From Rhodococcus tukisamuensis NBRC 100609 (GTDB lineage: Bacteria; Actinomycetota; Actinomycetes; Mycobacteriales; Mycobacteriaceae): DNA of 64,000 nt. Below are positions 9,361-18,293 of the stretch, one piece after another (the stretch's first letter is position 1; the number at the start of each line of letters is the position of its first letter). The translations under genes and the position numbers were made by a program. The notes below the pieces were generated by a model. That model was not told the origin of the DNA. It was given only the letters and a program-made list of their open reading frames with translations, and searched no databases. The stretch spans positions 186,001 through 250,000 of the forward strand of contig NZ_BCXG01000006.1 in the NCBI RefSeq assembly GCF_001894985.1, read 5' to 3'.

Positions 9361-10629
9361 ATGTCCACCTTCCCGCGCCTGCGCCGTCTCATCTCGGACC
9401 CCGCAAGCCTGCTCCCGGACGCCGGTCAGGACGGGGCGGCGTCCGCCGGTCGGCCCCCGCCGGACCGCGAGCTGATCTACCTGATCGCCCCGAGCGGCGC
9501 CCCCAACTACGGGGACGAGTTCATCGCGCGGGCCTGGCTCGCGCACCTCGCGCGGGTCCGCCCGGACGCCGATGTCGTGCTGGACTGTCACACGCCGGGC
9601 CAGGCCGCGGCGCTGCTGCGGGGGCTGCACCCCCGGCTGACCGTCGTGGACACCGTGTGGCGGATGTGCGCGCACACCGCGCACCTGCCGGCGTGGGAGG
9701 CGGCCGCGTTTGTGCGCCGGGCGGTGGGCAACCCCGGGATGGTGTGCCCGGTCGCGGTGGGCATCGAACTGCTGCAGACCGCGACCACGGTGCACCTGCT
9801 CGGCGGCGGCTACGTCAACGCGGTGTGGCCGCAGCACCTGTCGCTGCTGGCGATCGCGGCGGAGGTGGCCGCGCGCACCGGCGGCGTGGCGTACGCGTCC
9901 GGGCTGGGTCTGACGCCCGTCGGCAACACAGCCCGGGCGGCCCTGCTGCGTTCCCTGGCCGCCGAGTTCACGGTGTTCGATGTCCGGGACACCCCGTCGC
10001 TCGCGCTGCTCGACGCGTCGCGCCCGGGTGTGGGGGCCAGCGGCGACGACGCCTGGCTGCACCTGACGGAGCTGCCGTCGGCGGTGTACGACACCGGTCC
10101 GGCCGCCGAGCGCGAGTTCGTGCTGTGCATCCAGTCGGACCTGATGGACGGCGTCGCGGGGCGCGAGGAGGGCGCGGACGGCGCCGACGAGCTGGCGGCG
10201 CGGGCCGCCGCACTGCTGACCGAGTGGAGTGTGCGCGGCGAGCAGGCGACGGTGATCGAGGGCATCCCGGGCGTCGACCGTGCGGTGTTCGACCGGATCG
10301 AGCACCTCCTGCCCGGCGCCCACTTCGTGCCGTTCACCCAGATGTGGCGCGACGGCCTGCCGGCGCGCAGCGGGCAGGCGTGGATCTCCACGCGGTTCCA
10401 CCCGCACCTGCTCGCGGCCGCCGCCGGCGCCTCCGGGGTCGTCCTGTCCGCCGGGTCCGACTACTACGACGTCAAGCACGGTTCGCTCGCCGACCTCGGC
10501 TCCCGGTGGGGCGTGTACGACGGTTCTGCGGCGGTGCCGGCACGGCCGTCGGCGGGAGGGTACGACGAGGAAGTGGTCGAGCGGCAGACCGTGGCGAAGG
10601 CCGCGCTGGCCCGGATGCTGTACCCCTGA
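9361..10629 (+). CDS. Polysaccharide pyruvyl transferase family protein
   Basis: This 422-residue protein has the family's early LIAPSGAPNYGDEFIARAW segment, a central TVHLLGGGYVNAVWP motif, the FDVRDTPS element and the C-terminal STRFHPHLLAAAAGASGV block with the conserved Arg-Phe-His. The family transfers pyruvate from phosphoenolpyruvate to sugars as a ketal. Its place beside galactan export genes suggests it decorates a wall or surface polysaccharide. The start follows a TACCCT sequence closely, so the message may be leaderless. It converges on bpa. Confidence 0.8.
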   Translation: MSTFPRLRRLISDPASLLPDAGQDGAASAGRPPPDRELIYLIAPSGAPNYGDEFIARAWLAHLARVRPDADVVLDCHTPGQAAALLRGLHPRLTVVDTVWRMCAHTAHLPAWEAAAFVRRAVGNPGMVCPVAVGIELLQTATTVHLLGGGYVNAVWPQHLSLLAIAAEVAARTGGVAYASGLGLTPVGNTARAALLRSLAAEFTVFDVRDTPSLALLDASRPGVGASGDDAWLHLTELPSAVYDTGPAAEREFVLCIQSDLMDGVAGREEGADGADELAARAAALLTEWSVRGEQATVIEGIPGVDRAVFDRIEHLLPGAHFVPFTQMWRDGLPARSGQAWISTRFHPHLLAAAAGASGVVLSAGSDYYDVKHGSLADLGSRWGVYDGSAAVPARPSAGGYDEEVVERQTVAKAALARMLYP

Positions 10630-10633
10630 GGTC

Positions 10634-11227
10634 TTACAGGTACTGGCCGGTGCCGGCGCTGGACTGACCGTGCCCGTGGGTGGGCCCGCCCAGCCCGGGC
10701 GGCAGGGCGCCCTGGCCCCGCATCTGCTCGAGCTGCGCCCGCGCCGCCATCTGCTGGGCGAACAGCGCGGTCTGGATGCCGTGGAACAGTCCCTCGAGCC
10801 AGCCGACCAGCTGCGCCTGCGCGATCCGCAGCTCGGCGTCGGTGGGCACGGAGTCGTCGCTGAACGGCAGGGTCAGCCGTTCGAGCTCCTCTCGCAGTTC
10901 CGGTGCCAGCCCCTGTTCGAGTTCCCGGATCGAGGACCTGTGGATCTCCCGGAGCCGAGCGCGGCTGGCGTCGTCGAGCGGGGCCGCCCGGACCTCCTCG
11001 AGCAGCTGCTTGATCATGGTCCCGATGCGCATCACCTTCGCCGGCTGCTCGACCATGTCCGCCAGGGTCTCCTCCGACTCGCCGTTGGCCGCGGCCGGTT
11101 TGCCGTTGGCGGCGGGGTCCTTCGCCGCGGCGTCCTGGGCGGCGTCGGCGGTGGGCGCGCCGGCGGGTTGACCGTCGGGTCCGATCACGACGACGTGTTC
11201 ATTCTCCGGGGAAGTCATGGGCTCCAT
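10634..11227 (-). CDS. bpa: Bacterial proteasome activator Bpa/PafE
   Basis: The 197-residue protein has a low-complexity N terminus rich in Ala, Asp and Asn, a helical core (about residues 55-165) and the C-terminal tail GTGQYL. The terminal GQYL is the hallmark of Bpa (PafE, Rv3780 in M. tuberculosis), a dodecameric ring that docks this tail into the 20S proteasome and opens its gate without ATP. The neighbouring order matches the mycobacterial Rv3777-Rv3783 region. Met4 is an alternative start closer to a GGAG sequence. Confidence 0.9.
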   Translation of the reverse strand: MEPMTSPENEHVVVIGPDGQPAGAPTADAAQDAAAKDPAANGKPAAANGESEETLADMVEQPAKVMRIGTMIKQLLEEVRAAPLDDASRARLREIHRSSIRELEQGLAPELREELERLTLPFSDDSVPTDAELRIAQAQLVGWLEGLFHGIQTALFAQQMAARAQLEQMRGQGALPPGLGGPTHGHGQSSAGTGQYL

Positions 11228-11375
11228 CTTGTCGGGTTTGCCCGCGTTCCGCTAAGCCCGTGCCCGGGGCCGGGACTGGAAACGGCGTCGTGCCAGCGCG
11301 GAAGTTGTTGTGAGTTCTCGCATAGCACCGGTCCCACTGGCACCAGGACGCCGCCCAAGTTCTAGGCTGTCGGGC

Positions 11376-12575
11376 ATGGCTTACGACGTCGCCCGGGTAC
11401 GGGGCCTCATCCCGTCGCTCGGTGACGGTTGGATCCATCTCGATCCCCAGGCGGGAATGCAACATCCGGACCTGGTCGCGACGGCGGTGTCCACCGCCTT
11501 CCGCAGTGCCGGGTCCTCGCACACCGGCAGTCACGTCTCCGCGCGGCGCAGCGCCGCCATCCTGGAGTCCGCGCGGGAGGCGGTCGCCGACCTGGTCGGC
11601 GGCGATCCCGCCGGCGTCGTCCTCGGCCCCGAGCGGTCCACGTTGTTGGCCTGGCTGGCGGAGGCGCTGAGCTCGCGACTGGGCCTGGGCACCGGGGTGG
11701 TGCTCTCCCGCCTCGACGAGGAGGCGAACGTCGCCCCGTGGCTGCGGGTGGCGAACCGGTACGGCGCGCAGGTGCGCTGGGCCGAGGTCGAGATCGACAC
11801 CTGCGAGCTGCCCAGCTGGCAGTTCGCGGAACTGATCGGGCCGACCACCCGGCTCGTCGCATTGACGGCGGCCTCGCCGATCGTCGGGTCGGCACCGGAC
11901 GTGCGGGTCGCCGCGGACCGGGCCCACGAGATGGGCGGGCTGCTGGTGGTCGACGCCATCGCCGCCGCGCCGTACGCGCACGTCGACATCCACGAACTCG
12001 GGGCGGACGTCCTCGCGGTGAACGCGCCGAGCTGGGGCGGTCCGCAGGTCGGCGCCCTGGTCTTCCGGGACCCGAGCCTGATCGACCGGATCCCCGCGGT
12101 GTCGTTGAACCCGAAGGCCCGCGGCCCCGAGCGGCTCGAGATCGGCGGGCACCAGTACGCGATGCTGGCCGGGTTGACCGCCTCGATCGACTACCTCGCC
12201 GGGCTCGACGAGACCGCGAGCGGGTCGCGCCGGGAGCGCCTCGAGACGTCGATCAGCTCGCTGCAGGACTACCACGACCGGATCTTCGAGCACCTGATGG
12301 CGTCGCTGCGCCGGCTGCCGCAGGTGACGCTGATCGGCACCTCGAACAGTCGGGTCCCGACGCTGAGCTTCACGGTCGCGGGTGTCCCGGCGGAGAAGGT
12401 CTCCGAGCACTTCACGGCCAACCGGATCGGCACCGTGGTCGGCGGACGCGGCAGCCGGCTGCTGGACTCCCTCGGGGTGAACGAGGAGGGCGGGGCCGTC
12501 ACCGTCGGCCTGGCGCCGTACACCACCCGGTACGAGATCGACCAGCTGGCGCGCGCCGTCTCCGCCCTCGGCTGA
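11376..12575 (+). CDS. Class V aminotransferase-fold protein (Rv3778c-like)
   Basis: The 399-residue protein has the class V (cysteine desulfurase-like) fold: SSHTGSHVSARRSAAIL, GPERSTLLAWLAEAL, LLVVDAIAAAPYAHVDI with the cofactor-binding Asp, and VNAPSWGGPQVGALVF. In the last motif the position usually held by the PLP-binding Lys appears to be Ser, so cofactor use is doubtful. The ATG at 11376 follows a TAGGCT -10-like hexamer by a few bases, which favours a leaderless message. It is next to bpa, as in mycobacteria. Its reaction is unknown. Confidence 0.75.
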   Translation: MAYDVARVRGLIPSLGDGWIHLDPQAGMQHPDLVATAVSTAFRSAGSSHTGSHVSARRSAAILESAREAVADLVGGDPAGVVLGPERSTLLAWLAEALSSRLGLGTGVVLSRLDEEANVAPWLRVANRYGAQVRWAEVEIDTCELPSWQFAELIGPTTRLVALTAASPIVGSAPDVRVAADRAHEMGGLLVVDAIAAAPYAHVDIHELGADVLAVNAPSWGGPQVGALVFRDPSLIDRIPAVSLNPKARGPERLEIGGHQYAMLAGLTASIDYLAGLDETASGSRRERLETSISSLQDYHDRIFEHLMASLRRLPQVTLIGTSNSRVPTLSFTVAGVPAEKVSEHFTANRIGTVVGGRGSRLLDSLGVNEEGGAVTVGLAPYTTRYEIDQLARAVSALG

Positions 12576-12581
12576 GGCCAG

Positions 12582-13565
12582 TCACCGCACCGCCAGCACC
12601 ACCTTGCCGACCGTGACGGGGGAGTCGAGCAGCAGCTGCCCGGCCGCGGCGTCGGTGATCGGCAGCTCCGTGTGCACCACCGGCCGCACCCGGCCGTCCG
12701 CGATCATCGGCCACAGCTGCTCGGTGACCGCCGAGACGATCTCCGCCTTGCCGGACGGGCCGGTCGCCGGCCGGCCCCGCAGGCCGGTCGCGAACACCCG
12801 GCCGCGCTTGGCCACCAGCGTGCCCAGGTCCAGTTCGCCGACCCGCCCGCCCTGCATGCCGATCACGCACAGCTGCCCGTCCATCGCGAGGGCGTCGATG
12901 TTGCGGCCCAGGTAGGCGGCGCCCATGTTGTCGAGGATCAGGTCCGCGCCGCGGCCGGTGGCGGCCACCGCCGTGACGAAGTCCTCCTCCTTGTAGTTGA
13001 CGGTGACGGCGGCGCCGAGCTCGCGGCAGGCGGCGAGCTTGCCCGCCGAGCCGGCGGTGGTGACGACGGTGGCGCCGAGCGCGACGGCCACCTGGATCGC
13101 GTGGGTGCCGATGCCGCCCCCGCCGCCGTGGATCAGCACCAACTGGCCGGCGCGCATGCCCCCGATCATCACGAGGTTCGACCACACCGTGCACGCCACC
13201 TCCGGCAGCGCGGCGGCGGCGTGGAGGTCCACGCCGTCGGGCACGGGGAGCAGCTGGGTGGCCGGGGCGGTCACCAGCTCCGCGTAGCCGCCACCCGCGA
13301 GCAGCGCGCAGACCCGGTCGCCCACGGACCAGCCTTCCGCGCCCTCGCCGAGCGCGGCGACGGTGCCGGAGCACTCCAGTCCGAGGATGTCGCTGGCGCC
13401 GGGCGGCGGCGGGTAGTAGCCGCGACGCTGCACGATGTCGGCGCGGTTGACGGCGGTCGCCGCGACCTCGATGAGCACCTCGCCCGGACCGGGACTGGGG
13501 TCGGGAACCTCCGTCCAGGCAAGCACTTCGGGTCCGCCGGGGGTGGAGTAGGTGATTGCACGCAT
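12582..13565 (-). CDS. Quinone oxidoreductase-like zinc-independent dehydrogenase
   Basis: The 327-residue protein starts MRAITYSTPGGPEVLAW and has a GroES-like N-terminal half with NRADIVQRRGYYPPPPGA, then a Rossmann half with VLIHGGGGGIGTHAIQVA and a YKEEDF segment. This is the NADPH:quinone oxidoreductase branch of the medium-chain dehydrogenases, which lacks the structural-zinc cysteines. It should reduce quinones or enones with NADPH in the cytoplasm. Its position beside the aminotransferase-fold gene mirrors Rv3777-Rv3778c. Confidence 0.85.
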   Translation of the reverse strand: MRAITYSTPGGPEVLAWTEVPDPSPGPGEVLIEVAATAVNRADIVQRRGYYPPPPGASDILGLECSGTVAALGEGAEGWSVGDRVCALLAGGGYAELVTAPATQLLPVPDGVDLHAAAALPEVACTVWSNLVMIGGMRAGQLVLIHGGGGGIGTHAIQVAVALGATVVTTAGSAGKLAACRELGAAVTVNYKEEDFVTAVAATGRGADLILDNMGAAYLGRNIDALAMDGQLCVIGMQGGRVGELDLGTLVAKRGRVFATGLRGRPATGPSGKAEIVSAVTEQLWPMIADGRVRPVVHTELPITDAAAGQLLLDSPVTVGKVVLAVR

Positions 13566-13651
13566 GTGTCGACGCTAGCCGAGTGGGCGCCCCGCGACAC
13601 GGTGGGCGCAACAGCCCCGCAGGAGCCGGGTCAGCGGCTACCGTCACGCCG

Positions 13652-14824
13652 GTGACGAACTTCGGCAACCTGCAGAACGAGATCTACTTCGCCGGTCTGA
13701 GCGGCGCGGTGCCGCCGCTCCCGATGACGGCGGCCGGACTCGAGGACCTCGCCCGCACCACCCTGTCGCCGGAGGCGTTCGGGTACATCGCGGGCAGCGC
13801 GTCGACGGAGCGGACCGCGGCGGCGAACGTGGCGGCGTTCGGCCGTCACGCCCTGGTGCCGCGGATGCTGCGCGGGACCGCCGCGGCGGATGCGCGGGAC
13901 CTGAGCGTGGAGGTGCTCGGCACCCGGCTGGCCGCACCGGTGCTGACTGCGCCGGTCGGGGTGCTCGAGCTGGTGCACCCGGAAGCGGAGCTGGCGGTCG
14001 GCGAGGTCGCGGCCGAACTCGGCATCGGCTCGGTGCTGTCCACGGCGGCGTCCACCCCGATCGAGCGGGTCGGCGCGGTGTCGGGGGAGAACTGGTGGTT
14101 CCAGCTGTACTGGCCGTCGGACGACGAGGTGGCCGAGTCGCTGGTTTGCCGGGCCACCGCGGCCGGCGCCAAGGCGATCGTGCTGACCGCGGACACCCCC
14201 GGAATGGGCTGGCGTCCACGCGATCTCGAGCTCGGACACCTGCCGTTCCTGCAGGGCAAGGGAATTGCGAACTACCTGTCGGACCCGGTGTTCCGCTCGC
14301 GGCTGGCCGTCGCGCCGGAGGAGAGCGTCGAGGCCATGCAGATGGCGGTGCTCACCTGGGTGTCGATGTTCGGCAACCACTCGATCCGGACGAGTGACGT
14401 GGCGCGCCTGCGGGAGTGGACCGACCTGCCGATCGCGGTCAAGGGGATCGTGCACCCGGACGACGCCCGGGCCGTGGTCGACGCCGGCGCCTCGGGCGTG
14501 GTGGTGAGCAACCACGGCGGCCGGCAGGTCGACGGGGCGATCGCCGCCCTGGACGCGCTCGGCCCGGTCGCGGCTGCGGTGGGGGAGCGGGCGGACGTGC
14601 TGCTGGACTCCGGGATCCGTTGCGGCGCCGACATTGTCACCGCACTCGCGCTCGGCGCCGACGCGGTGCTCTACGGTCGGCCCTGGGTCTACGGGCTCGG
14701 CCTGGCGGGCAAGGACGGTGTGCGCCATGCTCTTCGGGTGTTGCTGGCGGACCTCGACGTGACCCTCGGGCTGGCCGGGTTCGCGTCCGTTGCCGAGCTG
14801 GACGCCTCGGTGCTCGGTGGCTGA
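13652..14824 (+). CDS. FMN-dependent alpha-hydroxyacid oxidase, lactate 2-monooxygenase-like
   Basis: From the GTG at 13652 the protein has 390 residues, close to mycobacterial lactate 2-monooxygenase. It shows the FMN barrel motifs GVLELVHPEAELAVGE, WWFQLYWPSDDE, IAVKGIVHPDDARA and the catalytic-histidine block VVSNHGGRQVDG, then LLDSGIRCGADI and GRPWVYGLGLAG. The family oxidises lactate or related 2-hydroxyacids with FMN; the monooxygenase subgroup gives acetate, CO2 and water. The short upstream distance suggests a leaderless message. The exact substrate is not proven. Confidence 0.82.
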   Translation: MTNFGNLQNEIYFAGLSGAVPPLPMTAAGLEDLARTTLSPEAFGYIAGSASTERTAAANVAAFGRHALVPRMLRGTAAADARDLSVEVLGTRLAAPVLTAPVGVLELVHPEAELAVGEVAAELGIGSVLSTAASTPIERVGAVSGENWWFQLYWPSDDEVAESLVCRATAAGAKAIVLTADTPGMGWRPRDLELGHLPFLQGKGIANYLSDPVFRSRLAVAPEESVEAMQMAVLTWVSMFGNHSIRTSDVARLREWTDLPIAVKGIVHPDDARAVVDAGASGVVVSNHGGRQVDGAIAALDALGPVAAAVGERADVLLDSGIRCGADIVTALALGADAVLYGRPWVYGLGLAGKDGVRHALRVLLADLDVTLGLAGFASVAELDASVLGG

Positions 14825-15037
14825 CGCCCCGTTGCCTGTTGCCGCGGTGCGGTCGGGCGACGTCGAGGGTGATATTCGCGGGTGACTAGCGGGTTGACCT
14901 GGCCTACCGCGGCGCCGCCCGCCGGGGCGGGGTGTTACCTCGGCCACTGTGCCCCCTCGGTTCCCGTGCGGTCGTTTAAGTTGTCCGCATTCGGCGCCGG
15001 TGTCGGGCGGGCGCCCCGAAGGGGAACGGGTGCCTCG

Positions 15038-15736
15038 GTGCGTCGGTCTGGAAGTTCGCGGTCTGTTCGCTCTGTGGTGGCGGGCGTGGCGACGGCGGGT
15101 GCGGTCCTGTCCGCCGCAGCCCCCGCGGTGGCCGAGCCGTCACCCGCCGCGCCGGCACCTGTCGCGCACGACGAGATCGAGGCGAAGTACCGGTCCTGGG
15201 GCGGCGCCGACTCGCCGCTCGGCCACCCCGTCGGGGCGGCGTACCCGGTGGGGACGGGCGCCGGCCGCGACTACACCGGCGGCGCCATCTACTACTCGCC
15301 GGGGACCGGCGCTCACGTCATGTACGGCCTGATCCTGGAGCGGTACCGCGAACTCGGCGGTCCGGCCGGTGCGCTCGGCTTCCCGACGACCGACGAGGAG
15401 GAGGCACTGGGCGGGTCGGACCGCTTCAGCGACTTCAGCGCCGCGGACGGGGCCACGGTCTACTGGGCCCCGGCGGCGGGCGCCTGGCTGATCCGCGGCC
15501 CGATCCTCGACGCGTGGAACCACCTCGGCGGCGCCGAGGGGCCGATGGGTCACCCCGTCGCCGCCGAGGTCGAGGCCGACGGCGGCCGCGTCGCCCGGTT
15601 CAGCGGCGCGGACGGCACCGCGCAGCTGAGCTGGCGTGCGGGCGGTGGATACGGGGTGGTTCCCACGGAGCTCAGCGGCCGGCTCCGCGGCCTCGCCGTC
15701 ACGGCCGGCGTGGTGACAAGAGCGCCCGCCAGGTAG
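15038..15736 (+). CDS. Secreted LGFP-repeat cell-wall protein
   Basis: From the GTG at 15038 the protein has 232 residues. It begins with an Arg-rich segment, a hydrophobic stretch and Ala-Val-Ala, a signal peptide. The mature part has at least three LGFP-type repeats: YRSWGGADSPLGHPVGA, YRELGGPAGALGFPTTDE and WNHLGGAEGPMGHPVAAE. LGFP repeats occur in wall-associated proteins of mycolate actinobacteria, including C-terminal to mycolyltransferases, and are thought to bind the arabinogalactan layer. This protein has no enzymatic domain. The long in-frame extension upstream lacks signal features, so the later start was chosen. Confidence 0.8.
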   Translation: MRRSGSSRSVRSVVAGVATAGAVLSAAAPAVAEPSPAAPAPVAHDEIEAKYRSWGGADSPLGHPVGAAYPVGTGAGRDYTGGAIYYSPGTGAHVMYGLILERYRELGGPAGALGFPTTDEEEALGGSDRFSDFSAADGATVYWAPAAGAWLIRGPILDAWNHLGGAEGPMGHPVAAEVEADGGRVARFSGADGTAQLSWRAGGGYGVVPTELSGRLRGLAVTAGVVTRAPAR

Positions 15737-15805
15737 CGGTCGGCGGGCGCCGCAGTGGAAACCGTGTGGTCGGTAGTTGAGCGGCGCCCGCACTAGAATG
15801 GGCCC

Positions 15806-16300
15806 GTGCTGACAGAAACACCCGACGAAACCGGCTCCACACCGCGGTGGCTTGACGGCGCGGAGATGCGCGCCTGGCGTGGGTTCATCGAGGGCAGTCA
15901 GCGGCTGATGGAGGTGCTCAACCGGGAGCTGCAGGCAGGCCACGGACTCTCGCTGGCGGACTACCGGATCCTGGTGATGCTCTCCGAGTCGCCGGACGGC
16001 TCGGTGCGGATGAGCGAACTGGCCGACGGGGTGCTCTCCTCGCGGAGCAGGCTGACCCACCAGGTGCGGCGCATGGAGTCCGAGGGACTGGTCGTCCGCA
16101 GCACCTGCGTCGACGACGGCCGCGGCGTGCTGGCCGTCATCACCGACCAGGGTCGGGAGAAGCTCGCGGAGGCCGCGCCCACCCACGTGCGGGGCGTGCG
16201 CAACTACCTGATCGACCTGCTCGAGCCCGCGGAGCTGACCGGGGTGGCCGAGGTGTTCGGCAAGGTCGACGCCGCACTCGGCAAGCGCGACGACGCCTGA
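15806..16300 (+). CDS. MarR-family transcriptional regulator
   Basis: The 164-residue protein has the MarR winged-helix layout: an N-terminal dimerisation helix (WRGFIEGSQRLMEVLNREL), the recognition region MSELADGVLSSRSRLTHQVRRME, and the wing with VDDGRGVLAVITDQGREKL. The GTG start lies only a few bases after TAGAAT, a strong -10 hexamer, so translation is probably leaderless. No partner transporter or enzyme gene is adjacent; the next feature is the tRNA-Ser gene. The ligand is unknown. Confidence 0.88.
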   Translation: MLTETPDETGSTPRWLDGAEMRAWRGFIEGSQRLMEVLNRELQAGHGLSLADYRILVMLSESPDGSVRMSELADGVLSSRSRLTHQVRRMESEGLVVRSTCVDDGRGVLAVITDQGREKLAEAAPTHVRGVRNYLIDLLEPAELTGVAEVFGKVDAALGKRDDA

Positions 16301-16349
16301 CCCGCGGGGCGCGCGGACGCCGCCGGACGCGGCGGCTAAGATTCGCCAC

Positions 16350-16439
16350 GGAAGCGTGGCAGAGCGGCCGAATGCACTCGCCTTGAAAGCGAGCGTGGCG
16401 TTAAACCCACCGGGGGTTCAAATCCCTCCGCTTCCGCCA
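16350..16439 (+). tRNA. tRNA-Ser (anticodon UGA)
   Basis: The acceptor stem pairs GGAAGCG (16350-16356) with CGCTTCC (16429-16435), then discriminator G and an encoded CCA. The anticodon stem CTCGC/GCGAG encloses CTTGAAA, giving anticodon UGA for UCA codons. A long variable arm is present, as in serine tRNAs. Its 3' part from 16382 is duplicated at 61116-61171, which marks it as the integration site of the element that follows. The gene stays intact. Confidence 0.96.
16382..16437 (+). repeat. attL core, 56-bp repeat in tRNA-Ser
   Basis: These 56 bases, from the anticodon loop to the first base of CCA, are identical to 61116-61171. The bases just outside differ on both sides (16381 and 16438 against 61115 and 61172). 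Use of the 3' end of a tRNA gene with reconstitution of the tRNA is typical of tyrosine integrases, and the integrase gene starts 102 bases away. Confidence 0.95.
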
Positions 16440-16441
16440 AG

Positions 16442-16473
16442 GTCAGGGGCGGTTTTCAAAAACCGCCCCTGAC
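16442..16473 (+). terminator. Inverted repeat after tRNA-Ser, element-derived
   Basis: GTCAGGGGCGGTTTT pairs with AAAACCGCCCCTGAC around a two-base centre, giving a strong hairpin directly after the tRNA. It belongs to the element and probably replaces the chromosomal tRNA terminator now found beyond attR. Confidence 0.75.
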
Positions 16474-16496
16474 GTCGGAAGACCCGACAACGTCCC

Positions 16497-16519
16497 GATG
16501 TGACACAGATATGACACGC
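16497..16519 (+). repeat. Left copy of 23-bp terminal repeat (possible integrase arm site)
   Basis: The sequence starting GATGTGACACAGATATGACA matches 60994-61016 at 21 of 23 positions, in the same orientation. Each copy contains two TGACAC motifs nine to ten bases apart. Its position between the core site and int, and the partner near attR, suit arm-type binding sites of a tyrosine integrase. Confidence 0.7.
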
Positions 16520-16538
16520 GATCACTAGTATCGCCAGC

Positions 16539-17759
16539 GTGGCGTTGAGAAATGGCGTTGAGAAAGTCGTGTTGCCGAGCGGCGACATCCGGTACCAGGT
16601 CCGGGTGCGGGCGGCCGGACCGGACGGCGCGAGCCGTCAGCTGCGCAGGCGGTTCGAGACCTCGAAGGCAGCGGGGGAGTTCCTCGACGCGTTGCAGGAC
16701 AAGCTCCAGCAGGAGGCCGCTCAGGCCGCGGCCGACGAGGCCGGGGTCGTCACGGTGGCTGAGGCGGTCGAGCGCTGGCTCGCGGCGCAACGGATCAATC
16801 CGACCACGCTCGCGGCCTACACGGCGGCGCTGGCACCACTGGTCGACCGGTTCGATAGTCGCGATGTGCGGACGATCAGCGACGACGAGGTGGAGCAGCT
16901 CGTGCAGGATCTGGTCGCTGGTACCGGGCCGGGCGGGCGGAAGTGGAAACGGACCTCGATCAATCCGATGCTCGCGCGCACCAAGGCCGTCTGGAAGGAC
17001 CTGGAGCGGCGGAAGATTCTGAGCGAAAACCCGATCCAGTACCTCAAGCCTTTGCGCAAGAAAGACGACGCCGACGCCTACGAGGGCGCGCTGGACTTGT
17101 CCGACCGACTCAGCGAGGGTGAGGTCGCACGGCTGGTGACGATGCATTCCGCGGTGGACTTGCCGCTGCTCGGCGGGCCGCGGTCAGCTCGGTACATGGC
17201 TGTGGTCCATGCGCCCATGGTGCACCTGGCGCTGATCGGGCTGCGGCGCGGTGAGCTGGCCGGGCTGCGTTGGAGCGCAATTGATTTGGATGCCGGACGC
17301 ATCACGGTGGCCGTGCGGACTCGGGTTCGCGTGACAGGCCGCACCATCGATCAGAAGAATGGCAAGACCACCCGCGCGCGGCGATCACTGAAACTGCCGG
17401 CCTCGGTGCTGACCGTTTTGCGGGGCACCCAGGAACGACAGCAGATCGCCAGGAAGCGAGCCGGCGAAGCGTGGGTCGGTGCCCGAGACCTCCACGTGCT
17501 CGCGCACTGGGACGGCCGCGCAGTGGCGCCGCGGACTCTGGACGACTGGTGGAAGGAGGCGCTGCGGTATGCGCAGGTGCCCCACCGCAGACTCCACGCC
17601 GCTCGGCACACCGCGGCGTCGCGACTGATCGCCGCGGGGGCGACTCCGTCTGCGGTTGCGGCGTGGCTTGGCCACGCAGACGGCGGGACGCTCGTGCTGC
17701 GGACCTACGCCCACACCGACGTGTCGGAAGTCGATGCATTGGCGGCCCTGTTGGGGTAG
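16539..17759 (+). CDS. int: Tyrosine site-specific integrase
   Basis: The 406-residue protein starts at a GTG (VALRNGVEKVVLPSGD). It has an N-terminal arm-binding region, a core-binding SAM-like domain (about residues 70-165) and a C-terminal catalytic domain. Catalytic residues are Arg236 in IGLRRGELAGL, His353 and Arg356 in LHAARHTAASRL, the GHADGG segment, and the nucleophile Tyr390 in LRTYAH. It should integrate and excise the element at tRNA-Ser. No excisionase was identified with confidence; the small RHH-like gene downstream is a candidate accessory factor. Confidence 0.95.
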   Translation: MALRNGVEKVVLPSGDIRYQVRVRAAGPDGASRQLRRRFETSKAAGEFLDALQDKLQQEAAQAAADEAGVVTVAEAVERWLAAQRINPTTLAAYTAALAPLVDRFDSRDVRTISDDEVEQLVQDLVAGTGPGGRKWKRTSINPMLARTKAVWKDLERRKILSENPIQYLKPLRKKDDADAYEGALDLSDRLSEGEVARLVTMHSAVDLPLLGGPRSARYMAVVHAPMVHLALIGLRRGELAGLRWSAIDLDAGRITVAVRTRVRVTGRTIDQKNGKTTRARRSLKLPASVLTVLRGTQERQQIARKRAGEAWVGARDLHVLAHWDGRAVAPRTLDDWWKEALRYAQVPHRRLHAARHTAASRLIAAGATPSAVAAWLGHADGGTLVLRTYAHTDVSEVDALAALLG

Positions 17760-18019
17760 TCGGGGATCTGGTCCGTGGCGGGGATCTGCTGTGGCCAACA
17801 GCCTGTGTCCCGGGTCACACTTTAGTGCCGCCGCGAAAACTCCGCCGCCGAAATCGCGTTATTTGGGTTAGTTATTCGGCCGTGGGATCTGCCTGCGGAA
17901 TTGGGCTGTTTCGAGTTAGTCGGGCGATTATTCGCCGCGAGCTTTTGAGGTTAGTAGCCGTCCTGACCTGCAGAGATTGCCCTTGTTTCCGGGTGTCGAC
18001 CTGTGGCAGGTTGTCGGCC

Positions 18020-18214
18020 ATGGGAATGCCAAGTAAAGGCCCGCGCACGGTCGTCACCTCGCGCGTCCCGACCGACGTGTACGAGATCCTCGAAGATTGG
18101 CGTATCGCCGCCGGCGTCGGCTCTGTGAGCCAGTACATCGCCGATGTGCTGGCGATGTACGCCGGCCGCGCCGATCTGGTTCGCGAGCTGGCTTTACGAA
18201 AGCCGACTTACTGA
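18020..18214 (+). CDS. Small ribbon-helix-helix-like protein
   Basis: This 64-residue protein (MGMPSKGPRTVVTSRVPTDV at the start) has a short beta-like segment followed by YEILEDWRIAAGVGSVSQYI and a second helix, the pattern of a ribbon-helix-helix DNA-binding protein. It lies between int and the primase gene, where many actinobacterial integrative elements keep a regulator, excisionase or copy-control protein. The 260 bases before it hold no convincing gene. The function is not established. Confidence 0.6.
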   Translation: MGMPSKGPRTVVTSRVPTDVYEILEDWRIAAGVGSVSQYIADVLAMYAGRADLVRELALRKPTY

Positions 18215-18256
18215 CCGCTACATCCGTTGTGGTGCCGCTGATCAGCTGAGAATTGG

Positions 18257-18284
18257 AAAACCCCCGGCGAGATAGGCCGAGGGT
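18257..18284 (+). terminator. Weak imperfect hairpin before the primase gene
   Basis: AACCCCCGGC and GGCCGAGGGTT can form an imperfect stem just before the primase reading frame. It could be an attenuator or terminator for the small upstream gene. Confidence 0.35.
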
Positions 18285-18293
18285 TCATCAAAC

